Assembly: GCA_014871385.1 (NCBI GenBank)
Contig: CM026422.1
Coordinates: forward strand, 22,685,014-22,749,013
Direction of reading: 5' to 3'
Length of the DNA: 64,000 nucleotides
Source: Ceratodon purpureus
Lineage: Eukaryota > Streptophyta > Bryopsida > Pseudoditrichales > Ditrichaceae
Shown: one piece after another, positions 32,665-52,386 of the stretch
Layout of the letters: each line of letters starts with the position of its first letter
Numbering within the stretch: the first letter of the stretch is position 1
Notes under the pieces: generated by a model
Database searches by the model: none
What the model saw: the letters and a program-made list of their open reading frames with translations, nothing else
Told to the model about the DNA's origin: nothing
Made by a program: the position numbers and the translations under genes

Positions 32665-35600
32665 GATTTTAGTATGGAATGGTCTAGTGAGAGAAACCGA
32701 GTTGTGTTGTATAATACATGTATGTTTGTTTTTGTGAATTCAAGGATTTTATCGTTGCAATGTTTATGGACTTTGTAAAAATTATTATTACTTTGAAAGT
32801 TGCATTAATTTTATAAATAAGTAGAAATTAATTAGGTCTTGTAAATACAATGATCCGAAGTATATAGTGATTTTGATGTATTATTATTTATTTCTTTTTC
32901 CTTTTGGGTAATATAATTTAGTAGTTAGATAGAAAAAAATGCAGTAGCACAACATTATGTTCAATTCTTGTATTAATCCCTAAAGGCCCTTGGTGTTCTT
33001 GGAGCCAAAACTGCCAAAAATATATCCTTACTGATAGAAACCTATTGTTTTTATAATTTAGACATGAAATTGTACATTGAATTGTAGGATCTTGTAATTA
33101 CCTTATTCAAAAAGGTGTATACCAAATTTGAGGACAATCCACCATAAAAATTGCCAAAATGATAACGTTTGAAGTCACCATAAAAGTTTTTTTGAACATT
33201 GTCGCGAGAGTATACTTAAGTTTTGATGCCCAAAAACTATACTTTGCAAAGACATTTGATCCATGGAGGGTCATCAATTCCTTTAGGTATGGAAGTAAGG
33301 TATAAGCTCACAAAGTTTAAGCCTCATGCGGGCTTGGAAGTTGGAAAGAAGAAAAAATCCTTCATTTTGTGAAACGAGGTGTGCTGAAATTGCCTTATAT
33401 TCTTCAAAATTAAAACTACTTAAAAGATAATCTAAATATGTCCAATTTGGAATTCGAACAATTGATATGTTGAAGTCAATGAGAGAAATAACCACAAAAC
33501 ATTTCAACTAAATTAGAGTTGATATCAAATTTCTAGAATTTTTTGAAGTGTAAATTAAATATTTTCCTTTTATTTCAAAGGGCAGTTTTGATAAAAGAGG
33601 GTCTTGTGGATGGACCCTCTGCCACGTCATAAATATTGGATGAAATATATTAAATTTTGATGAACAATGAAGATTGAATGAAATATTTTATGTGGATGAA
33701 AACTAAGCTTTGAATGATAGTTGTCATTTCGATGAAAAGAATCAACAAGCTCTTTAGATGGAAATGATTAGTTGAATGAAAAATTTATATTGGATGAAAA
33801 CTATCATGAATGTGTATGGATGAAAAAATATTGGGCATGTCATTTTGCAAGTGCCCAGGCTTTGAAATTTTGTCTTGTCACTATATGCCTTTGTGATAAC
33901 ATGCAACTTGGGTAGAAAATGGGAGATTTTGATTGGTTATTGGGTGCCCAGATTTGGAGCTGATTCTTTTAAAATTCATAACTTTGTGCCATTTGAAAGC
34001 TACTGTTGAAAGCTACATAGAATGAAAATTTTAGAAAATAATTAAATTCTAAATCCTTAGAATAGCCTGCCTAGAAGTGCGGCGACCTGAATATGGTCTC
34101 AAGAGCCTTTAGAGGTTAACTTCTTCTTTCATTAATAAAAATAATTCTTTTCATTCCTTTGGTTTGGAAAACAAATTGTGTATAATTTTTATTTGTAATT
34201 TTTTATTAAAAAATGTCTTTTAAAATTGGTAAAATAATTCATGGTTGATTGAAAAAAATATGTTACATTCATCACTATCAATATATAATTTTATTGGATA
34301 AAAGAAACGAGATTGTATCTTTTATTTTATTTTAGTAAATATCAATTATAACCTTAATTTGGCCTTGTATGCTTTAAATTAATTACAATAATTTGATTTT
34401 AAAATTTATTGAATTCAAAAGATAATAATTAATATTATTTTAGAGATTTTAACCCTAATCAATGGTGACCATTTCACATCTTCAACGCTTCTAATACTGC
34501 TATTTCTAAAAAAAGTGAAAGAATCAAAATTAAAACTTTCTTTACACCTCCAACTGTAGGATAATACTTAAGACTTCTAGGAGGTTGTGTGTAAAAAAAT
34601 TCAATAAAGTTGATTGCACGGATAAGAGGATTATAGGATTTGAAGTAAGAAACATTGTTTGTTTTTGATCTTTCAAAATATGATCATTGGACTGTGACTT
34701 CTCTCTGTCCAATTTTTGAATTGCTTAAATTGGGAATAATACACAAATATGGTGTATGTGATCTTAATTACTTGTGGACAAAATTTGAGAGGTAGCAAAA
34801 AGGTGTAGCATTGTAAAGCAATTTTTGAAAAGCACATGGATTCATAATGAGAAAATCTCCCATAATAAAAAGAACTTTCTCATGATAATTCAAAAGCCAA
34901 ACATGATAAAAAACTGTATAAAAATCCCAAAGATAATTGAGTGGTATAACAAAAAAACTTGGAGCTATCCAATGAGTACAAAAAATCTTTTTCTGCACCA
35001 TAGATTTAAATTCTAGTTTCTAGTGCAAAAATAAATTAGACTCTTAGATACAAAATTGACATCATAGGAACCCACCCAAAATCTCAAAAAGTCATCATAA
35101 AACTATGACCAATTAGGGATTAAAACGCCATTATTAACCCTTAATTGACTATTGTTTATTCTACAAACAATTATGATTTTGGGCACATTCCTACAATGCC
35201 ACTTTTGAATATGATTTTATTTTTTGAATTTGTAGACATTTAGAATTACAAAAGCCTCATGGAAATATAGTTTTTTTTCACTTGGCCTCGAAAAAAATTA
35301 TAAACTCCTTTTAGTCAATTTTTGTTGACAAGAAGTAGCTCCAAAATTTTGCTACAAGGTTCTACTACCTTTGAAATAGTTGATACTATCAACTAAAATG
35401 ATTACCTATGAGTTTGTTACAAGCACTTAGCCCATAGTCAACTCTATAAGAAGTAAATGTTTTCTCATCATTTTTGGTCAAAATGAAAAATCTTTTTACC
35501 TTTTATCACATAAAAAGTGGGGATTTAGATGTCATTTTTTCCTACTATAAGAATAGACATGAACCTTTTTTTTTTTTACTATACAGATTCGAATTTTGTG

Positions 35601-36406
35601 AGAAATTGAAAAAATAAATAAATTTAATGTATGTTGGGAATGTCATGAACCTTGTACTCTTCACAATTTTATTCACAATGCTACAACCGTTTGCAGCCTC
35701 TAAATTTTGATACATAAGAAACAAACATCACGCACACCACAATAGTATCAAATATAGACTTTGTATGGAGAAAATATTTGAGGCCAGTAAGAGTCAGAAT
35801 ATTGATTGTGTTTGTGTAGAATATTAAAAAACCTTTTTACTTATTTTAAATTCTATAGTTTTCCAATCCGTGCAGTCAAAAATTCCTCTAAAAAAAATCA
35901 AAATATGAGATTATTAAGTTGCATTAATTTTGAATTGTAAAAAATCATCGATAAATGATTTTATGCTTAATTTTTTTAAAATTTATTATAGCTACTTTAA
36001 AATACCTATACATATTTTGGTTCGTAAGTTCAGGAAATTATAATTATTGACCTTAAAATAGTTCTACAAAAAACGTACATCTCTAGCTTCATAGTTTACA
36101 ACATACATGGATAAAGATTATTTGAAGTAAGTTTGATTTAATTCCACACCTATGGTTTTAACAAATCATTATTATTATTCAATACTGGAATCTAAATAAA
36201 ATCATGATCATTTTACAATTAACCTATGCGTATATACAGTATCTCGGTACTTGAATCTGTTAGTTACACAATAATAATGAAATTATGTTAAAAAAATTTA
36301 AAATTTAAACAATGCATGAAATGATTTTTTTAGTATCATTTGATTTTTAGTTTAAAAGTCGTATCATCCAAAAATGTAAAAGTAAGAGTTATTAAGAAGA
36401 AGAGAA
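32665..36406. other. AT-rich gene-poor DNA
   Basis: Strongly AT-rich with no gene seen. Short homopolymer runs and many TGGATGAAAAT-like variants at about 33640-33840 suggest a degenerate tandem array. Confidence 0.5.
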
Positions 36407-36433
36407 ACATCGGTCTCCCTAGGAGACCGACGT
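36407..36433. repeat. perfect-core hairpin
   Basis: ACATCGGTCTCC, three bases, then GGAGACCGACGT. The 12-bp arms pair with one mismatch, giving a stem-loop with a CTA loop in otherwise AT-rich DNA. It has no U-run expected of a terminator and its role is unknown. Confidence 0.7.
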
Positions 36434-36605
36434 GAATGAAGTGTTTGTTCAATCTACCCTCAATCCAATGCCCATAGGACAAAGGTATGGAAGCAGAGAT
36501 TTACTCATCCTCTTTCGAGAGTAAACACTTTAGTCACAAGTAAGCAGTAACAAGAAACAGTAATGGTTAGATTTTTAAGATTTATTTAAATGTGAGCTTG
36601 GACAC

Positions 36606-36790
36606 CAAGCCACGAGCTCATTGTTGGTTGGTGGTGAGCGTTTGTCTCATATAATGGGTCTGGGTTTGAACCCTAATGGACTCGCTTGAGCAGATGTGAG
36701 AGATGAAGTCGCTTGGTATTACTAAGTGAGCGATCGCAGGCAAGAAATGAGTTTTGCCAACCAACAACCCATTGTGCGAGACAAGAGACT
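36606..36790 (+). mobile_element. tRNA-derived SINE (Au-like) relic
   Basis: The head looks like a tRNA gene: a box-A-like GAGCTCATTGTTGGTTGG at about 36614, an anticodon-arm-like TTTGTCTCATATAATGGG at 36641, and a box B TGGGTTTGAACCC at 36661-36673. CTCATA in the anticodon position and the order of parts resemble tRNA-Met-like or Au-type plant SINEs. The tail to about 36790 contains GCCAACCAACAACCCATTG, which is complementary to parts of the head. No target duplication was defined. Confidence 0.55.
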
Positions 36791-38890
36791 TTATACTCAT
36801 TTGCTAACATTAAATAAAGTAGCTCTGGCTACTAAAAATTTATTATTTATTATTTTATTTTTAAAGTTTTGATTACAGGGGTCTAATGTTTTGAGTGATG
36901 ATTGGTGGTTTTCTATTCTTTTTTTATAGAGGAGGATAGACATGACATATTGTATGGCAATAGTATTTATGTTTTTAAAGATATTTTTGATGGTAAGCAT
37001 AGGTATTTTGAAATTGTCTGCAAGTAGTGTCATTGATAGAATGTGTGTACTGGCATAAGAGTTATTACATCCACAACTGAAGCATATTAATTGAATCAAA
37101 ATTTCAAATTAAAAGGTCCATTGACCAATTCACTTCAAATAATCATTGCAAAAAAAATAAAAAAATTCAAGTTTTTTACACTCCATTATACAAATTCAAA
37201 TGGATCAAAAAAATATATTTGCTGTAACGTTGTTGTAAATATATATAAATCAAAATGACTTATTTATACTTTTCTATTACCATATTATTGGAATTATTTT
37301 ATTAAATCTTTAGGAACAAAGTGCACATTAATGTATATTAACAAAAAAAATTAATCAAATTTATGTATCAAATTTATGATGTGAAGACAACAATCAAATA
37401 GTTGAACGTAAACATTTCAAAAATTGCTTCTTCAAATTTAAACATATTGGTTTTGATTAAATTTAATTTTATACTATAATAGCTACTAAATAAACAACTC
37501 TCAAAAACTAGATTTATATGAATTTTATTTATTTATTATTCTACGATTTAGTTTTGAAAAATCATCAATAAATTTAATAAATCAAAAAGTTGTGTACATG
37601 TAATCTATTATCAATCATAAAATATATAATATATAAATATTATCCAATCTTTTTTTGAACGTCTGATAAATATGAAAATGGATCAACATATAATTTAATT
37701 AAAATTAAATTTAATATTTACTTAATAATTTTGGCTGAAGTTTATTTACAGGTGTAAGCTATATTAAAATGAAAAAAAATAGAGTTTAATAGAATTTCAT
37801 CTAAAACTCAAAGAATATTAAATCTTACCGATTCATCTTATTTATAAATTTAAAAAAAATTACAAAATAAAATTTAAAAACTCATACTCTTTTTGAAGTG
37901 TGAATTGAAATGCCCTTCCAATATGATTTTCCAATATCTTATTTAGTGTCTTCATTACGAAGACTAAATGCATACATATAATAAAACTACTATCCATTTA
38001 TATTTATGAATTTTTGTAGTTTAAAATACTCTTTTAAAATCTAACATTGCTATGATGTTGTGTAACATTAAAGAACAAAACAAGACACATTAGGCAAAAA
38101 TATTTGAAATTTAGGCAAATTTTTGGGCATTCGAAGGTTTGAATTATTTCTCTAGTTACATTACGGACAACTTCTAGAATTATTGGCTTAAAAATTAAAC
38201 TCGTGAAATACGTTGAATCATTAAACATGAACATAATAAAAAGAATGAATGGATCTTGGCACAAAGGAGCAATTGTCAGCTACAAGGTGGGTACTAGGAC
38301 CTGAGCTAGTGGTTGTCGGAGCAAACAACAACCACAAAGTGGAATGCAAAATTAGCACCGCATTATGTCTGGAAATTTAATAAATGTTTTGCAGAACTGA
38401 AAGATTTAGTTGTTGGCTTTTGGAGTTAGAGTGTGGTGGCTAATAAAATCTAGCACCATGGAAAAGAATCGTTTGGGGCAGTGTTTGTTTTGTTTATTTT
38501 TTACTATTCGTCAATATGCAGAGCTGAAAAGAGATTTAGAACTTATTAACTCATAAAATAATGTCATATGCAATGACTTTGAATGAACAATTGCAGGCTA
38601 AGACATTTTACAAAAACAATCATTTTTTAAATTTGTCGTTAAAGTCACCTTGAGCTTTGAAAGATATTATATCCATTTTTTTATGAATTATTCTATTTTA
38701 CTTCAATTGATTGAGAGGCATGTGAGAGCTTTGTCGCTTATCTATGTTTGGTGTACATCTCTCCATGTTCAATGTATAGTTCTCTCTATATTGGGTGTAT
38801 AAACTGCTTTTTTAACTTAAGCCAAATATAGTTTTTTCATCACGGATGCCATTGCACATAACTCTTTTATAGCTGAGAACATATTTACAA
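36791..38890. other. AT-rich gene-poor DNA
   Basis: No gene seen. Long poly(A/T)-rich stretches and scattered small frames without recognisable motifs. Confidence 0.5.
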
Positions 38891-39253
38891 GAAGTGTAGA
38901 TAACAAAATTTGTGCTGACAAAAGTTGGTGATTTTGGATCAACAAAAGTTATGGAAAAGAACCAAACAATGACCACAATGATGGGTAGTCGTGGGTACAT
39001 GGCTATAGAAATGTTGATGTTTTCACATATTAAGAAAAATGACGAGAAGGAAAAGTATGAAATCCTAGAGAAGCCATATCATAGAGTGATGAAGGAATAT
39101 CTTTATAAATGTGACATACATAGCTATGATATGCTATGGTTTGTGATCTTAACTAAGAAACGACCATTCTTTAAAGAGCCAATACTGAAGCTGGTTGGTG
39201 AATATACCTTGAAAAGAGAGCGACTAATGATACCTAATAGACGATGGAGTTGA
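38891..39253 (+). pseudogene. receptor-like protein kinase fragment
   Basis: A plus-strand frame from about 38912 encodes the kinase activation segment. KVGDFGSTKVM carries the DFG motif. MMGSRGYMAIEML stands where kinases have G-T-x-G-Y-M-A-P-E, with Ile replacing Pro. YKCDIHSYDM corresponds to the K-S/C-D-V-Y-S-F/Y-G segment, and LTKKRPF to the L-T-G-K/R-R-P-F motif. The N-lobe, the catalytic loop and the C-terminal part are missing, and the frame shifts just before DFG. It looks like a decayed fragment of a plant RLK-type Ser/Thr kinase stranded in AT-rich DNA. Confidence 0.7.
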
Positions 39254-45399
<6,146 letters not shown>

Positions 45400-45697
45400 C
45401 TCCCTCTATGAGTCTATTTCACAAAAAAACCATGGTTTCTGCATAAACTCTGTACCTGAATAAAAGCATGGTTTCATTATACTATGAGTATTAAAAATAT
45501 ATTTTTATGGAAACTACAGATGCATGCAAAAACATCAAATTGTAGACTTCTATTAATGGACTTTGGAACTTAATGAGCCCAACTGTAGTAGAATTTTAGA
45601 GTGGAACCAATCACATCCCATACAGGTAAAATGTGCATCACTGTTTTTAATCCCATACTCAAAAGGAAACCACCGTTTTTTTGTGAAACAGAGGGAG
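45400..45697. mobile_element. Stowaway-like MITE, 298 bp
   Basis: The left end CTCCCTCTATGAG... and right end ...ACAGAGGGAG form terminal inverted repeats, continuing inward as TTTCACAAAAAAACC paired with GGTTTTTTTGTGAAA-like sequence (45417-45439 against 45666-45689). A small 8-9 bp insertion lies in the left arm. TA dinucleotides flank both ends (45398-45399 and 45698-45699). CTCCCTC-type termini with TA target duplications are the hallmark of Stowaway MITEs mobilised by Tc1/mariner transposases. There is no coding capacity. Confidence 0.82.
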
Positions 45698-45699
45698 TA

Positions 45700-48600
45700 A
45701 TATTTACTTGGCAGTGAATTGGTAAAGATTCCTTATACCCTACGGCCAGGTAGTTGAAATAGAATGTAATCCTACCTCCCTTTGACTTTCTAAACAAGTC
45801 GGTCAAAAAAGTGGAAGATTACATTTCATTTCCACATGCACATGAAAGCTCCCTGGCACCATGTGGTTTCCCCCATCTGTGTGTAAATAATGAAATGATG
45901 AGTTTGCAAACAACTCTAGTAAGATCAGGTTCCAAACTTCCTGCAGTCCTGGCATTGGCACAGTCACAGTGTACGTCTGGCAAGCAAAACAATCTAAAGT
46001 TACAAACTCTTGGATCTTTAACTCGAAGCGATGACGAGGCTACTCTACCAAATAAAATCTACATTGTTTATTGTTTCCCACTGGTCTTGATACTTGGACT
46101 GAGATGGCCGTCGCCCTCGATGGGATAACATTTCGAATCGGTGCTGATCAGCCTGCATGCACTCCCCCAAAAGATCAGTATCCAGCCCTATGTGCTGATA
46201 TGGCTCCAGATCTTCGACACTCACACATGTTCTCAAGCGCAAAATTATCCACCTAGAGTGTCTCGACTGTTACATGCTTACTTCGCTGCGCACTGCACGG
46301 GCCGAGACACGGCATCGCAGGCAGTCTCGCACCGTAGAATCATTGCTCGCTTCGCAAACTAGAATCACGACCTTTCGGACCCTCGAATCGTATGTTGAAA
46401 ACTAGTCCATTCGGAGGTTTACAGTGGTAGATTCTTATCTCCTAGTAGTCGATGAATATATCAGTCGAACGGCCGAACTGTACTGAGACGAGCTTTATGA
46501 TGTGACGAAATTTCAGGTTTTGATGGGAATATTGTGCTAGAAGTGTGAGATTTGTCTTTTTAAAATGAGGTGTACTGGGTAGTCTCTCTTCGTGTTCATT
46601 GTTGGGCAGAACAGAGTGAGTTCGATTCACTGCAGTGACTCTTCGCAGAGGCCGGGCGTCCTACAGACTAGGTGGCTCATGAGGAACCCGTGAGTAGATG
46701 TCAGGGTTGAGGTTGATGGCTAGCTGTTCAGTTTGATTCTCTTGTAAAATTGTGTTTGGTATTTAGCTGTTACTTTTGCGAGGGTGAAGCGTGGTCGCAA
46801 GTTATGTTGGAGATGGTAAAAGAAGGTTCTCTTAGGAGTCCGGTACTGGTTCCAGTGCGTGGAGATCAGGGCATGGAAAAATCTTCTCCGCATATCCGTC
46901 TTAGGTCAGAGGGAGGGCGTCGATGGGGCCACGCAGGGCTGGACTGAGATCCTGAAACTCCATATAAGGTCACCACTGACCAGATCCTCGCACCCTTTCT
47001 TGAGTCCGCCCTCAGATTCTCTGTGCACGCCTTCTGCACACCGGCCTTGATCGGGATTCGGAGCTCTGAGGATGACGTCAGTCTTATTCTTCGACGGACT
47101 GCTCTTCTGATCACTTTCTGAGCATGTTTTGCAAGCCGGTGTCTCTTAACCGGCGTGGTCAGCTTTGGATTCTGATCACGGAGGCAGGAGAATAGTGGCG
47201 TCGATCATTGTAGCAACGATTCGCCACGCTGTTGCCAACGGGCGTTCAACGCGCCTTGTGAACATTACCTGACCTCGGTAAGCACAGGTATGAAGTATCG
47301 TGATATTAATGTTATTATTATGAGTGTTTATGGCTCTTTTTGTAGACTCTGCATCTGATTTTTGTAATCTTTGAAACTGATTTTTTCTAGGGAAGTCGTT
47401 TCGTTTCCTTCCAAGTTCATGCATACCATCGTTTCGTTTCCAAGTTCATTGAATCCAGAGGCTCCTTAGCTAGAAGTCACTGTTGGATTCTACTTGTTAC
47501 GGGCTAGGTTGGGTGCTTAAATAGACATGCTTGTTGGGAATAGTGTTGCTCAGGAACTCAAAGTTGTGTGCTCGAAGATCATTTAGGACATCAAAAGTTA
47601 TGCATGCAAATGCTTTACCAAGCTTTCATTGCCTGTTTTAGTGTTTTTAACACACTTTGGTATGCATGGTTGCAGATGTGGTCCTAGCAGCTTTCTGCAA
47701 CAAGATGAAACAAGAAGAGTCCATATCTGCACTAGTTCTTAGATCTACAATGCCACGAGTTTGAGTTTGTGGATTTATTACAAGACAACACTGTTTCATA
47801 GACATGTGTGTCTTGTTAAAACCGATATCTTTGACCTGCGGCATTGTAGGTTTAAGAGCTGGTTTGGATGTGGAAACATACATCAAAAGTGACCTTTTAC
47901 CAATGATGTAAGAGAATTTGTATCTGCTTCTCTTATTCACGCTTCAACTATCAGTTAGCACTGTTCAAACTATGAGATTTGTTAGCTTCAATTTAGAACA
48001 GAGACCTGCCTTCTGCAACAATTTGACATGTTCAGTGTGTGTGAATTTTTATTGAAGTACGGACTTGAATTTTATAACCTTTATGTTTTCCTGTTGGTCC
48101 TAGTTTCTGCCACTCACAGTGAGCACTGGAGGATGTTATCCTCGGGTATCTCCTTCAGACATGTATATATTACCTCCGGAACAGGTTGCTTGGAAAGCCT
48201 TGGGAGTATATGCTGGAGGATGGCTTCAGGGGAACCCTCGGAGTGTAACGCCCTACAGGACTCTGTGATTACTTGTACTAGAACAAATATCTCTTTCAAT
48301 TGAAATGGCTGTAGAATGGATCAGTTTTGGTGAATGAGTACACTTGTATTCATCTGAAATAGTCTGACTCTATAATGAGTAAACCTTGAACACCAGGATA
48401 CAAGTTCATGCGATGACAATCAGCTATTATATTCTGATCACTTTCAAGTTGTTCAAGAGGACTATTTTACAGTATGTATTTAGGACTCAACATGTACAGT
48501 ATCCTTCTTTCATAAATTCACCTATACATAGGTAGAGTATTCATGCGCATGTACTGCATATGTCTTTTCCTCGATGCAGCTTCCACTTTTGGCAAGAAAA

Positions 48601-50312
48601 AGTACAGTTTGTTTCTATCTCGACTCCTTGCATTTTCAGCGCACGGGTGTAGATAAGAATATATCATCCTTCTGATATACCCATGGACTTGTCTGTCACA
48701 ACTACAACCTCATATCATCCCTAAGAATTCGACAGAACTTGGTAAAACAGGAAGTTTATAACTTCTAACAATAAATGCGTTGAACATGCTTTACTCAAAC
48801 GGCAACCTGTTCCAGTGCTTTTCACACGAATCCCGCCGCACATGCACCGGCCACACTTACCGGCGTCCAGAAACGTAGAAATAGTCACGATGAATTGTTT
48901 TTAGCACTCAGAAATGGTGTCCAGATGAGGCAAGAACATGCATGCAACACTTTATTCCATTACATTGTCAAACCACATACAGTACATTTTGTTTCGATGG
49001 TCAGGACAGATGATTAGTAATCAATCTTATCTGCAACTGGTTTCAAAATATCACTGGTCAAGGCACTTTCTACTCACACGCAACTGTGTGGAAAAAATGT
49101 GTGAGCTGATCGCCATACCCTGTTACGTCATTAATGTGACGACACCGTTAACTCACTGGTTTGCGTGTCTGCAAGTATACGCGATGTACTTCGACAGTAA
49201 GAACACAATGAAGTTGTACTTCGTTAGATCGCCCCTTATTCAAAGTACGGCATTCTTCGGCAGTTACTCACGAAGGTAGTTGTGGCCGTTATCACGTGTT
49301 GGAACTGACTATATATTCTTTGCTTTGAGCAGGTATTGCAAGATTTGTGTGATTGGGCAACGGGCCGGGAGCACCTTCGCAGCATCAAAGTGGACCATAG
49401 ATCTAGAGAACTTTCCAGTTTCTTTCGCAGGACGTCGTCATGCTGCAGTCCAATAGGCCGATGTAGTGCTGCTGAAGCGTTCGTTGTTGAGCAGTAGCGA
49501 GTGAAACAAAATTATAGTCCTCCAAGTTTCTTAGAGCTGATATCTCAATGCATATGGCCGGCAGTATGTGCTGAGTCGCTGCCTTTCAGGAAGTCACGTT
49601 CACAGACCACGGCGTGGCGCATGGACATTTAATTGGCGCTGCCTTCCATACCGGCGTAAACTCGAGGGCTCGGCAACAACGTCGTCCGTCTTCTACTGCA
49701 AGTGACATGGCGCAGCGTCTTCAGAGTATCGTTACGGCGCTGTCGTTCTTCCCATAAGGCTGGGAAGATTCTCATTGCAGCCGTGCAAGGAGTTCAGGCG
49801 CCGGCCTCGGTGATCAAATGTTTACTCAGAATGTTTCATTCGAATCGTGTACTTTAGGTTTAAATGTTATTCGAAACGTAATATCGCCTATTGGATGTGG
49901 AGCACTTCGTACAGCACGCACAAGTTACAGATTTACGTCTGAAGCACCTCGCTAGTAAGGAGGCAGCAGCCCCGTGGTCTTTTTCTGAAAGGCAGCGGAC
50001 ATCGATAACCGTACTTCTCCATGTAGTCGGAATAAAGTTCGAGAGTGCAGCGACACGTACAGTAAAACTCTATAATACGGCACGAGTTCTAATCCAACGC
50101 TCGTAGTTTCCAACCCCGTTTTCAACACCTGTTCATACGTCAGAGAAAATAGGGCAAATCCTCTGTTTTCAAAACTGTTGAACCAGCTGCATTTGTTACG
50201 TCTTTGTGAATTTCGTCAGTCGCTTGGGTCAGTCTGGATAGTTCCTGATTAGGTTAAGACACCCCGGCCATCAACCGGCAATACTGTCAAACACCAGGGT
50301 CTCATATATATG
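45700..50312. other. no confident gene; mixed-composition DNA
   Basis: GC content rises after about 45800, and the stretch 46050-47300 looks more like leader or regulatory DNA than AT-rich waste. A possible plus-strand exon follows TTGCAG at about 47675 and stays open for about 28 codons. I could not build a gene from it. Confidence 0.3.
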
Positions 50313-50481
50313 ATTCCCTGTGTGATTTCCCTGCGGGTGTCACTTTTCCCAGTGAGTCTTGAAGCTGCTTATTCACCAGTTTAATGTTGACTCACCTGCT
50401 TGTAAAAGGAAAGTTTAACAATTGACAACTCTTGAGGCTCACTGGGAAAAGTGACACTCGCAGGGAAACGCACACAGGGAA
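50313..50481. repeat. long foldback (inverted repeat), MITE or small-RNA hairpin candidate
   Basis: The arm at 50313-50363 and the arm at 50431-50481 are reverse complements over about 51 bp. They share an exact 20-bp block (GTGTCACTTTTCCCAGTGAG on the plus strand of the left arm, its mismatch partner being only just outside) and an exact 11-bp outer block, with two to four mismatches in all. The loop is 67 bp. A transcript of either strand would fold into a stem like a plant MIRNA or hpRNA precursor; a foldback transposon is the alternative. Confidence 0.75.
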
Positions 50482-52386
50482 ACCATTTTGAGCTTCCTGT
50501 GAAACTTGGAAGTGTCGACGTTGAGCGCGGTTGGTCAAGCTGATGACTGTCTTGTTGCTGTTGTGTAGCCAATTATAAAAAATAGCGAGAGCATATGTCA
50601 CAGCTGACATTGAAACATCCTTGAGACTCTGACTCCTCATCGTACTTCCGGAACAAGCGTGGTTGATCAGCTTCAGATCAGTGTGCCGTTAATTCTGAGA
50701 TTAATCAACTCGAGATTTTCATGTGTGAATTTCTGAGGCTTACAGAACCTTCTTCCAATTGGATATTGTTCGAACAGATGTAAGGTTGTGTTACACAATG
50801 GAATCACACTACTTGATTTATGTTTTCCCAGGATTTTTTGAGTTCACAATTGGAGTTTGTAATAGACTGGGATATGCAGAAAAAGTTGAAGCCTAAAAAA
50901 TCAGGTCTAAGTAAATATCAAATTCTTGTCATGGAGTGAACAAGTACTAAAGTTTGGTGCTTCATAGGAACAAGCAGCCAGAACTTGCTATTGTACCGCT
51001 TTCATTCTCAAGTGCTTTTTCCCTGACGCTCCTCACGGCACTGTTGCTTAATTATTCCACTCGTAAGTCTCTTGCGGCCTATAAAAGTGGTTGTTGCCTG
51101 AGCATTCAGGCCGGTGATGAAGATGCGGAAAGATTCTAGAAGTGGAAGTTCAGAATCTCGCACTTGCTCAGTGCCGTTGCATTTCTGCACTTCCTGATCA
51201 TTACTAGCAGGGTTAAATTGAAGCCGATAGAACTTGGGCCCGTGGGCAATGCATGCCTCTTAAAATGCGAGGGCATGGGCTGCACAGTTCAAAGTAGATA
51301 AGCAAATGACGTCACTAGAACTAGCTAGTACATGTCGCTGGCTAGTCGTCACTTCCCTAATAAAATGAACAGCACTGTCTCCAATTTGCCTGTTTTTCAA
51401 AGGCATATATATACCCGTAGGCAAGACCAAAGTTTGACGTTTTCAATCTGCCACACTTCGGTTTTGTAGCCATCGCGTGAAAGGAACACTTAGTGGTGAA
51501 ACACTCATACAATCAGGAGGTTAATGAAGACCACAGAAGGGATTCATGTTCCATGTACAAGTGATAACTAATTACCTGAAAAATCATCTGTAATGCAGCA
51601 CAGGGCTTGGAGACGGCAGATTGTGTCATCTCCAATACTGTCTGATCCTCGTAGTGCATGTTCTTAAAATCTAGCTCGCTTCTTATGATCTGCTACGTGT
51701 CATAAGACATGCTATCAAAGTGCTCATTGCAGCATATACATGAACCCCGAATATGAACATTCATGAATCACGGATATGGACAAAATTGCTTGCATGGATG
51801 CTCAATTCAAAACTCTGAAGAGCCGAAATGATAAATAGCAACCCGTAGCAAAATCGACACTCACACCTATTCAATACATATAACATAATGACTTGAAGAG
51901 TTTTCACAATCCAGTTCCCATTTATGATAAAAGCCCATTTTATTCCATTCTGTTTATTGTATTATATGCTAAAGCTCAAAGAGCCCTTCTTGAAGACCAC
52001 TATGCAGCAAACTTGGCAAGACACTAAATCAAGCAAAGATCTGCATCTGGCCTGGAGAATCAACAGCTACCAACTGAAACCCCAGTGACTCCTAGACTTT
52101 GATAACAACAGCCTACAAGAAGCCATGACGTTTCAGCTGCTAGAGAAAAACAAGCTTACACATGGCCTGGTGCTTTCTCACAAACACACATGCCTTACAT
52201 CTGTTCTAGCAGACGAACAAGATGGAAAAAAACTGGACCGGGTAAAGTAAATTCGTTATCAGTCACCACACCGCAACCCACATGCCTACAGCATACTGTC
52301 GCCGAACATCGACCTCAGTAGGAAAGTCATCTTCCCGAAGCAATATTTGTCCGCAATATCTCGAAACGTGGTCGCATTGCGAAAAT
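50482..52386. other. intergenic, no gene seen
   Basis: Short frames on both strands without recognisable motifs. The right end is the 3' flank of the secreted-protein gene. Confidence 0.4.
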
